Shown piece by piece: positions 12,770 through 18,440 of a stretch of 18,440 nt of DNA. A program made the translations under genes and the position numbers. Position 1 is the stretch's first letter, and each line of letters begins with the position of its first letter. The stretch spans positions 1 to 18,440 of the forward strand of contig CAMOIZ010000009.1 of the NCBI GenBank assembly GCA_946616385.1. Reading direction: 5' to 3'. The notes beneath the pieces are model-generated. The model was not told the origin of the DNA, searched no databases, and saw nothing but the letters and a program-made list of their open reading frames with translations. Origin of the DNA: an uncultured Bacteroidales bacterium. GTDB lineage: Bacteria; Bacteroidota; Bacteroidia; Bacteroidales; UBA932.

Positions 12770-15314
12770 GATTGGCAGCCCCAGCTGGACCAGCGTGCGC
12801 GTGACGCGTCACCTGCCCGGCGAACTCGAGGGACTGGAAACACTGTGCAAGAATTTATGGTGGTGCTGGAACGACAACGCGAAGGCCCTCTTCAAATATA
12901 TTGATCCGGATATCTGGCATCAGTCGGGACATAATCCCATGGTGATTCTCGATACCGTATCGCTCAAGCGTTACAAGCAGCTGTCGAAAGACGGAGAGTT
13001 CCTCGGCAAACTGCATTCCGTGATGGATGAGTTCAATGCCTACATGGCAGAGAAGTCCAAACGCGGGAATCCTTCCATCGCCTACTTCTGCATGGAGTAC
13101 GGCCTCGATACCTCGCTCCAGATTTATTCCGGAGGCCTCGGAATCCTCGCCGGCGACTACCTCAAGGAGAGCAGCGACATGAACGTCAACATGGTAGCAG
13201 TCGGACTCCTCTACCGTTACGGCTACTTTACCCAGAAAATCACCCCTCAGGGCAACCAGGTGGCGGAATACAATGCGCAGGACTTCCTCAAGATCCCTGC
13301 AGAGCCCGTTCTCGGTGCCGACGGCAAGTGGATGACGGTGAGCTGCCAGCTTCCCGGACGCGAACTTCACGCCCGGATCTGGAAGGTGGCCGTGGGACGC
13401 ACCGACCTCTACCTTCTCGACACCGACTTCGAGGACAATCTCCCCGAAGACCGCCAGGTTACATATCAGCTCTACGGAGGCGACTGGGAAAACCGTCTGA
13501 AACAGGAAATCCTGCTTGGTATCGGCGGTATCCGCGCCCTGCGCGCCATCGGCCTGCATCCGACCATCTACCATTCCAATGAAGGACATGCCGCATTCAT
13601 AGGCCTGGAGCGCCTGCGCGAATACATGTACGAGCAGAAGATGGATTACAGCGAAGCCATGGAACTCGTGCGCGCAAGCGGACTGTTCACCACCCATACT
13701 CCCGTTCCCGCCGGCCACGACGCTTTCGACGAAGGCATGATGTACCGTTATTTCGGGCACTATCCTTCCCGTTTCGGCATCAGTTGGGAAACCCTTCTCG
13801 GGCTTGGCAAGATCAATGTCGACGACCATAACGAGCGTTTCAGCATGAGCGTCCTGGCCGCCAATTGTTCCCAGAATGTCAACGGCGTTTCCATGCTCCA
13901 CGGCAAGGTGAGCCAGAATATATTCGCTGGCATGTACAAGGGCTATCTTCCCGAAGAACTCCATATCAGCTACGTTACCAACGGCGTTCACTATCCCACA
14001 TGGGCTTCCAAGGAATGGAAGGCTGTGCATGCCAAGGTCTTTGGTCCGGAATTCCAGACGCACCATTACGACAAGCGCTGCTTCGAGGGTATCTACAACG
14101 TGTCCGACGAGGAGATCTGGGACACCAGGAAGGTCCTGAAGAAGGAACTCATCCGAATCATCAACGACCGCCTCTCCAACCCTGAGTTAAGCAGTCATTA
14201 CTCTCCCAGCGAAGTTGTGAGGATCAAGGAGAATCTCCGCGAGAACGTCCTTACGATTGGGTTTGCGCGTCGCTTCGCAACTTACAAGCGCGCCACCCTC
14301 CTCTTCTCCGACCTCGACCGTCTGGACGCAATCGTCAATGATCCCGTCCATCCCGTGCAGTTCATCTTCGCCGGCAAGGCGCACCCTGCGGACGAAGCCG
14401 GCCAGGACCTCATCCGCCAGATCATCAGCATCTCGAAGCAGGAAAGGTTCCTCGGCAAGATAATCTTCGTGCCCGGATACGATATCTCCCTCGCAAAGAG
14501 ACTGGTGCAGGGAGTGGATGTGTGGCTGAACAATCCTACACGTCCTCTCGAAGCTTCCGGTACCTCGGGAGAGAAGGCCGCCATGAACGGCGTGATGCAC
14601 TTCTCCGTCCTTGACGGATGGTGGGTGGAAGGCTACAAGGAAGGCTGCGGCTGGGCCCTGCCTCTCGAGAAGACCTACGACGACCAGAACTACCAGAACG
14701 AACTGGATGCCGCCAAGATCTATGCCATCATCGAAAACGAGATCGCTCCGGCGTACTACAAGAAAGACAGCCGCACGGGCATTTCCACCGAATGGCTCGG
14801 ATATATCCGCAATACCATCGCGCAGGTCGCATGCAATTTCACGACCAACCGCATGATGGAAGATTACTGCGTGCAGTACTATCAGCCCCAGTACGACCGC
14901 TTCAACGCCCTGATGGCGGACGACTGCGCCAAGGCACGTGAGATAGCTGCCTGGAAGAAGAAGGTAGAGGAGGCATGGCCTTCCATCAACATCATTTCTT
15001 ACACCGCACCTAATCCTTCATACGTGCTGTCGCAGAACAACCCTCTGGACAGTGAAGTAGTGGTTGGCCTTGCAGGCCTCACCCCCGAAGACATAGGTGT
15101 GGAAATGATATTCGCAGTGGCCGACAAGAAGAATGTCCTTCACATTCAGGAGAGCATCCAGTACGATGTGGTGTCGTTCGAAGAGGGTGTCGCGAAGTAT
15201 CGCACTTCCATCATTCCCGAACGCACCGGTATGTATCAGATCGGAGTGCGCCTGTATGCCAAGAACGCTCTTCTGCCTCACAGAATGGACTTCCCGCTCG
15301 TGAAATGGCTGTAG
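12753..15314 (+). CDS. glgP: Alpha-glucan phosphorylase (GT35)
   Basis: The enzyme removes terminal glucose from alpha-1,4-glucan with phosphate, releasing glucose 1-phosphate, using pyridoxal phosphate. It is the 850-residue bacterial type with an N-terminal DUF3417-like region (about 20-110, LETLCKNLWWCWNDNA), not the shorter-insert E. coli MalP/GlgP type. HSNEGHAAF (274-282) and THTPVPAGHD mark the catalytic core. The cofactor lysine is Lys608 in EASGTSGEKAAMNG. The last roughly 110 residues form the beta-rich C-terminal extension usual for this subgroup. ATG 12753 lies within the 3' end of the GH57 gene (17-base overlap) and gives the expected family N-terminus. ribF starts ten bases before this gene's stop. 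The product fits the locus as the route for mobilising stored glucan. Confidence 0.94.
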   Translation: MQPRIEIGSPSWTSVRVTRHLPGELEGLETLCKNLWWCWNDNAKALFKYIDPDIWHQSGHNPMVILDTVSLKRYKQLSKDGEFLGKLHSVMDEFNAYMAEKSKRGNPSIAYFCMEYGLDTSLQIYSGGLGILAGDYLKESSDMNVNMVAVGLLYRYGYFTQKITPQGNQVAEYNAQDFLKIPAEPVLGADGKWMTVSCQLPGRELHARIWKVAVGRTDLYLLDTDFEDNLPEDRQVTYQLYGGDWENRLKQEILLGIGGIRALRAIGLHPTIYHSNEGHAAFIGLERLREYMYEQKMDYSEAMELVRASGLFTTHTPVPAGHDAFDEGMMYRYFGHYPSRFGISWETLLGLGKINVDDHNERFSMSVLAANCSQNVNGVSMLHGKVSQNIFAGMYKGYLPEELHISYVTNGVHYPTWASKEWKAVHAKVFGPEFQTHHYDKRCFEGIYNVSDEEIWDTRKVLKKELIRIINDRLSNPELSSHYSPSEVVRIKENLRENVLTIGFARRFATYKRATLLFSDLDRLDAIVNDPVHPVQFIFAGKAHPADEAGQDLIRQIISISKQERFLGKIIFVPGYDISLAKRLVQGVDVWLNNPTRPLEASGTSGEKAAMNGVMHFSVLDGWWVEGYKEGCGWALPLEKTYDDQNYQNELDAAKIYAIIENEIAPAYYKKDSRTGISTEWLGYIRNTIAQVACNFTTNRMMEDYCVQYYQPQYDRFNALMADDCAKAREIAAWKKKVEEAWPSINIISYTAPNPSYVLSQNNPLDSEVVVGLAGLTPEDIGVEMIFAVADKKNVLHIQESIQYDVVSFEEGVAKYRTSIIPERTGMYQIGVRLYAKNALLPHRMDFPLVKWL

Positions 15315-16168
15315 TCGCTACAGGTTTTTTCGACGGTGTGCATATAGGACACCGTATGGTTATCGAGACTCTCGTATCCGAAGCGCGCAAGCGCGGGGAG
15401 GAGAGTCTCGTACTGACATTCTGGCCGCATCCGAGGATCGTGCTGCAGGACGATGCCATGGATCTGCGTCTGCTCAACACCCCGGCGGAGAAAATCGATC
15501 TGCTGAAAAATCTCGGGGTGGACAGGGTGGAACAGATACCATTTACAAAGGAATTCAGCCGTATGAGTACGGAAGAGTATCTGCGGGACGTGGTCTGTGA
15601 GAAATACGGCGGAACCGCTATCCTTCTCGGATACGACAACCGTATCGGTCACGACGTCCTGACTCCTTCCCAGACAGCAGGCCTGGCCGCATCGATAGGA
15701 TTGGACGTCATCCGTACCGAAAAAGTGTCGGCTGTGGGAATCGCAGTCAGTTCCACCAAGATACGCACTGCCCTGAAAGCCGGAGACGTGCAGGCTGCGG
15801 CAGCCTATCTGTGCTATGATTATTCGCTTTCCGGAGAGGTGATCCACGGCAAGAAACTCGGCCGTACCATCGGTTTCCCGACAGCGAATCTCCGGATAGA
15901 CGAACCGCTGAAACTCGTGCCTGCCGCCGGTGTGTATCTGTCACGCGTTATTGTGCATGATACCCCCTGGTATGGAATGACCAATATCGGCGACGGAATC
16001 GAAACGCACATCTTCGGTTTTGACGAGGATATATATGGAGATAACATACGCGTGAGCTTTTTGGAGAGGATACGGGACGAAATGCAATTCGAGTCTCTGG
16101 ACGATCTTAAAAAGCAGTTGGGCGCGGATGAGTCTTTTTGTAAAAAATTGCTATCTTTGCATAAATAA
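15305..16168 (+). CDS. ribF: Bifunctional riboflavin kinase / FAD synthetase
   Basis: RibF phosphorylates riboflavin to FMN and adenylates FMN to FAD. The N-terminal adenylyltransferase half has FFDGVHIGH (8-16), LLGYDNRIGHD (107-117) and VSSTKIRTAL (148-157). The C-terminal kinase half has KKLGRTIGFPTANL (173-186), GMTNIG (214-219) and GFDEDIYG (228-235). At 287 residues it is shorter than usual (about 305-315). The N-terminus starts directly at the first beta strand, and the loop after NIG that normally contains a conserved Pro-Thr is missing, so NIGDG runs straight into IETHIF. I keep ATG 15305 because no better in-frame ATG is visible just upstream. It overlaps the phosphorylase stop by ten bases, suggesting coupling. 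The greA promoter box lies within its last codons. Confidence 0.9.
   Translation: MAVVATGFFDGVHIGHRMVIETLVSEARKRGEESLVLTFWPHPRIVLQDDAMDLRLLNTPAEKIDLLKNLGVDRVEQIPFTKEFSRMSTEEYLRDVVCEKYGGTAILLGYDNRIGHDVLTPSQTAGLAASIGLDVIRTEKVSAVGIAVSSTKIRTALKAGDVQAAAAYLCYDYSLSGEVIHGKKLGRTIGFPTANLRIDEPLKLVPAAGVYLSRVIVHDTPWYGMTNIGDGIETHIFGFDEDIYGDNIRVSFLERIRDEMQFESLDDLKKQLGADESFCKKLLSLHK
16152..16159 (+). promoter_or_regulatory. Bacteroidota -7 promoter box for greA
   Basis: TATCTTTG matches TAnnTTTG and overlaps the codons just before the ribF stop. The predicted start near 16163-16166 would give greA a leader of about 55 bases, which contains the hairpin at 16177-16202. TTTG at 16137-16140 is too close (11-base spacer) to be a normal -33 element. 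Confidence 0.6.
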
Positions 16169-16176
16169 CCAACCGA

Positions 16177-16208
16177 GGGTTCTGCTAAATGAAGCAGAAC
16201 TCCTTTTT
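16177..16208 (+). terminator. Terminator-like hairpin between ribF and greA
   Basis: A perfect eight-base inverted repeat, GTTCTGCT (16179-16186) and AGCAGAAC (16193-16200), encloses a six-base loop. It can be extended by one G-U and one G-C pair. Five Ts follow (16204-16208) after one C. This looks like an intrinsic terminator for the glycogen-ribF operon. Because the greA promoter box lies upstream of it, it would also sit in the greA leader. Confidence 0.6.
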
Positions 16209-16219
16209 GATTAACTATT

Positions 16220-16690
16220 ATGGCAGCAATACATTATATGAGCCAGGAAGGGCTCGACAAACTTAAGAAGGAACTATCTGAGGCTCTCGCTCAGCGTCCT
16301 GTTATATCCGCAGCAATTGCGGAAGCGCGAGAGAAAGGGGATCTCTCCGAGAATGCAGAATACGAATCCGCACGCGAGGCCCAGGGCCTGCTCGAACTCA
16401 AGATCTCGCAGCTCCAGAATCAGGTGGCAAACGCCAAGGTTGTGGACGCATCACAGCTCAGCACCGACAAAGTGCAGATGCTCAACAAAGTGAAAGTGCA
16501 GAACCTTTCTGCCGGAATGACCATGGAATTCACCATCGTAGGTGAGTCCGAGGCCGATTTCAGTAAAGGCAAACTCGCGGCTACGACGCCCATCGCCAAG
16601 GCTCTTCTCGGGCACGGAAAAGGCGAAGTCGTCGAGGCCCAGGTGCCTTCCGGAACAATGAAATTCAAGATTCTCGATATCTCCCTTTAA
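16220..16690 (+). CDS. greA: Transcription elongation factor GreA
   Basis: GreA enters the RNA polymerase secondary channel and stimulates cleavage of backtracked RNA. The 156-residue product has the standard two-part structure. The N-terminal coiled coil (about 8-75) carries the functional acidic tip in REKGDLSENAEYE, with Asp41 and Glu44 at the catalytic positions. The C-terminal FKBP-like globular domain (about 84-156) contains the usual IAKALLGHGKGEVVE pattern. ATG 16220 gives the normal N-terminus. The upstream region holds a promoter box and a terminator-like hairpin. The HIT-family gene starts three bases after the stop and is probably cotranscribed. Confidence 0.96.
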   Translation: MAAIHYMSQEGLDKLKKELSEALAQRPVISAAIAEAREKGDLSENAEYESAREAQGLLELKISQLQNQVANAKVVDASQLSTDKVQMLNKVKVQNLSAGMTMEFTIVGESEADFSKGKLAATTPIAKALLGHGKGEVVEAQVPSGTMKFKILDISL

Positions 16691-16693
16691 GCC

Positions 16694-17098
16694 ATGGCAA
16701 CTATTTTTACACGCATTGCCAACGGGGAAATCCCTTCCTACAAAGTGGCGGAGAACGAAGACTACTATGCCTTCCTCGACATCAGTCCCCTTGCAGAAGG
16801 GCACACCCTGGTGATTCCCAAGAAGGTTGAGGATGATTATATCTTCAATCTGGAACCTTCCGTATATGAAGGGCTTTGGGCTTTTGCGCGCAAGGTGGCG
16901 GTGGCGCTGAAGGCTGCCGTGCCATGCAAACGGGTCGGCGTTGCCGTGCTCGGCATGGAAGTTCCTCATACCCATATACACCTGGTCCCCCTCCAGACCG
17001 AAGGAGACCTCGATTTTCGCAAGAAGCGCCCGGAAGTCAGTGCGGAGCGCATGGCGGAGATAGCAAAATCAGTTCTTGCCGAATATGAAAAGTTGTAG
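16694..17098 (+). CDS. HIT-family nucleotide hydrolase/transferase (HinT-like)
   Basis: Members of the histidine triad family hydrolyse or transfer nucleotidyl groups; the HinT branch cleaves nucleoside phosphoramidates. The 134-residue sequence starts with the branch-typical IFTRIANGEIPSYKVAEN and DISPLAEGHTLVIPKK. It has the triad His92-x-His94-x-His96-LV in PHTHIHLVPL, with the middle and last histidines forming the catalytic pair. It is a soluble cytoplasmic protein of normal length. The physiological substrate cannot be read from the sequence. The gene follows greA by three bases, a pairing seen in other Bacteroidota genomes as far as I recall, and its last 14 bases overlap the start of the lipoprotein gene. 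Confidence 0.94.
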   Translation: MATIFTRIANGEIPSYKVAENEDYYAFLDISPLAEGHTLVIPKKVEDDYIFNLEPSVYEGLWAFARKVAVALKAAVPCKRVGVAVLGMEVPHTHIHLVPLQTEGDLDFRKKRPEVSAERMAEIAKSVLAEYEKL

Positions 17099-18194
17099 AT
17101 TGATTCTGGCCGCCGCAGGAATCCTGCTTGCGGCAGCTTGCAACAATGAAAAAGCCACGGTTGATTTCACCGCGGCGGACGCTCCCGAGGCCAATCTCAT
17201 CCTCAAGCAGTTGAACGGCACGGTGACGGAGGTCCTGGATACCGTAAAGACAGATGCTGCGGGGCATTTCAAATACACCGTGAATGTCGCCGAAGGCAAT
17301 CCCGAGTTCGTATATGTGTTCAAGGGTGACACCCGTCTGGCATCCCTGCTCCTGGAGTGCGGCGAAACTGCCCAGGTGGTTGCTGACACTCTTGGCAACT
17401 ACAGTGTGTCGGGTTCTGCAGGAAGCGCCCTTCTGAAGGAGGGTGACGATGCTTTCCGCACTTATGTGGGCAATCTGCTCGCATTGTCGGAGGCAGGCGC
17501 ATCTCCCTCGGAGATAGCAAAGGAGTATGTGCGTCACTACAGGGAAGCCGTCAAGTTCGTGATGGTCAACAACAAGTCGTTGTCGGTCATTCCCGTCCTG
17601 TACGAAAACATAGGCGGCGGCACGGCTACCTTCTCCGGACTCAGCGACGCCCTCGTATTCCGCACCACCTGCGATTCGCTCAAGACCGTTTATCCGGACT
17701 CCAGATACGTCAAGGCTCTTGAGGCCGAAACCCAGCGCCGCACCAAGCTTTTCGAGCTTTCCAACCGCATGAAGAATGCTGAAGAGCGCGCATATCCCAA
17801 CATCAGCATGCCTTCGGTGAGCGGTGCTCCGGTCGAAATCGACAGTCTCGGCGCCAAAGCCATCCTGGTTTACTTCTGGGACGACCGTGAGGCTTCGCAC
17901 AAGATATTCAATCAGGACGTGCTCAAACCTCTCTACGCTCAGTTCAAGGGCAAAGGACTTGAGATTTATGCCATCAGCGTCGATTCCGACAAGGCTTCCT
18001 GGGCCCAGGTGGTGAAATCGCAGGAGCTTCCTTGGATGAACGTTAATGACGGACTTGGCACCGCCAGCCGTTCTCTCTATCTTTTCAACGTGCAGAGCGT
18101 GCCGGCATGCCTGCTGCTTACCGAAGATGGAATCAACTCGGTACAGGTCAGCGAAAGGCCGCTTCGCAGCGCTTTGGAGAAGGCGTTAAAATAG
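17085..18194 (+). CDS. Lipoprotein with DUF4369-like and thioredoxin-like domains, no CXXC
   Basis: The 369-residue product begins MKSCRLILAAAGILLAAAC, a lipoprotein signal peptide with the lipid-accepting cysteine at residue 19, so it should be anchored in the cell envelope. Residues about 25-115 resemble the DUF4369 domain often found before thioredoxin domains in Bacteroidota. A helical linker follows. Residues about 237-369 have the TlpA/ResA-like thioredoxin layout: AILVYFW, then GLEIYAISVDSDKASWAQVV, then FNVQSVPACLLL with the expected cis-proline (Pro340). The redox motif is absent: where WCxxC is expected the sequence reads WDDREASHK from Trp265. A lone Cys342 follows the cis-proline. 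I chose ATG 17085 over a TTG at 17076 because it starts the signal peptide. It overlaps the HIT gene by 14 bases and the convergent tsaB end by nine bases. Confidence 0.85.
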   Translation: MKSCRLILAAAGILLAAACNNEKATVDFTAADAPEANLILKQLNGTVTEVLDTVKTDAAGHFKYTVNVAEGNPEFVYVFKGDTRLASLLLECGETAQVVADTLGNYSVSGSAGSALLKEGDDAFRTYVGNLLALSEAGASPSEIAKEYVRHYREAVKFVMVNNKSLSVIPVLYENIGGGTATFSGLSDALVFRTTCDSLKTVYPDSRYVKALEAETQRRTKLFELSNRMKNAEERAYPNISMPSVSGAPVEIDSLGAKAILVYFWDDREASHKIFNQDVLKPLYAQFKGKGLEIYAISVDSDKASWAQVVKSQELPWMNVNDGLGTASRSLYLFNVQSVPACLLLTEDGINSVQVSERPLRSALEKALK

Positions 18195-18440
18195 CTTTTT
18201 CGGGGTAGTTGCGATAAACTGCTTCAGATAGAAGGGTTCGAAGTACGCTACGTCTTCGAACTCTTTTTTTTCGTATTTGCGAATGGCCGGTACCAGCATC
18301 GCGCTTGCTTCCGGGCAGCATTGCATAAATATGCTACCGTCTGCGCAACCGCAGCCAGCCCCTGGCGGAACTTCGTTCGCTGTACTTGCACGCAGAGGGG
18401 CGAATTTATCGGCGGCATCGCCGATGACTGCGACGGGGCC
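18186..18440 (-). CDS. tsaB: tRNA threonylcarbamoyladenosine biosynthesis protein TsaB, C-terminal end
   Basis: The minus strand is open from the right edge of the window to a TAA whose complement is at 18186-18188, giving the last 84 residues of a protein that starts outside the window. The C-terminus reads KEFEDVAYFEPFYLKQFIATTP, which I recognise as the typical end of Bacteroidota TsaB (YeaZ). TsaB is the ASKHA-fold partner of TsaD in making the t6A modification at position 37 of ANN-decoding tRNAs. The beginning of the fragment (GPVAVIGDAADKF) fits the GDGA-type segment of the family. Four cysteines lie within 13 residues (GCGC...QCC), which I do not remember as a family feature. The stop overlaps the convergent lipoprotein gene by nine bases. 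The fragment lacks a start codon because it is cut. Confidence 0.78.
   Translation of the reverse strand, partial: GPVAVIGDAADKFAPLRASTANEVPPGAGCGCADGSIFMQCCPEASAMLVPAIRKYEKKEFEDVAYFEPFYLKQFIATTPKKLF
18234..18271 (+). terminator. Intrinsic terminator of the greA-HIT-lipoprotein unit, inside antisense tsaB
   Basis: GTTCGAAG (18236-18243) pairs perfectly with CTTCGAAC (18254-18261). Inner bases ACG/CGT (18245-18247 with 18251-18253) can add three pairs across a one-base bulge, leaving a CTA loop. Outer G-U and G-C pairs are possible. Eight Ts follow at 18264-18271. It lies about 40 bases after the lipoprotein stop, in the right orientation for the plus strand, and within the coding sequence of tsaB on the other strand. 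Confidence 0.75.

Noticed and set aside
17076..17084. TTG start for the lipoprotein at 17076
   Set aside because: The ATG at 17085 gives a standard signal peptide beginning with Met-Lys, and the extra residues add nothing recognisable.
1..18440. Mobile elements, CRISPR arrays, tRNA or rRNA genes, defence systems
   Set aside because: None seen. All long intervals are accounted for by core genes, no intergenic gap exceeds about 70 bases, and no tandem or dispersed repeats were noticed by eye.

Overview
The window is an 18.4-kb, gene-dense stretch of a Bacteroidota chromosome, most likely from the order Bacteroidales. The evidence is the phylum-type -7 promoter box TAnnTTTG in front of three transcription units, the near absence of Shine-Dalgarno sequences, a DUF4369-like lipoprotein, and a glycogen locus with the debranching enzyme / glycosyltransferase / GH57 core known from Bacteroides. 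Base composition looks moderately GC-rich and even throughout. I see no insertion sequence, phage gene, CRISPR array, rRNA or tRNA.

Region 1 (1-5040) begins inside an NtrY-like sensor histidine kinase that is cut by the window edge. A promoter almost touching the next start codon then opens a tight run: engB (ribosome-assembly GTPase), prs (PRPP synthetase), an unassigned 78-residue membrane protein with a cysteine-rich tail, and der (double-GTPase ribosome-assembly factor). Region 2 (5045-6354) encodes both exonuclease VII subunits, with a promoter box between xseA and xseB.

Region 3 (6356-15314) is a five-gene glycogen locus: GH13 branching enzyme, GH133-like debranching enzyme, GT4/GT5-type glycogen synthase candidate, GH57 glucanotransferase/amylase and GT35 phosphorylase. 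Together these could elongate, branch, trim and phosphorolyse a storage alpha-glucan. No ADP-glucose pyrophosphorylase is present here. The last four genes overlap or nearly touch, which suggests translational coupling. The glycosyltransferase has an unusually strong Shine-Dalgarno sequence for this phylum. ribF (FMN/FAD synthesis) overlaps the end of the phosphorylase gene.

Region 4 (16152-18440) has a new promoter inside the 3' end of ribF, then a terminator-like hairpin, then greA, a HIT hydrolase and a lipoprotein with a thioredoxin-like fold that lacks the CXXC active site. The lipoprotein gene overlaps tail-to-tail with the 3' end of tsaB on the minus strand. A strong plus-strand terminator lies within the tsaB coding sequence.

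The genes are mostly core functions. The points most worth a second look are regulatory architecture (leaderless start, hairpin in the greA leader, terminator written into an antisense gene, isolated strong Shine-Dalgarno) and departures from usual family motifs in the debranching enzyme, the thioredoxin-like lipoprotein and RibF. I did not find a convincing wholly new system.
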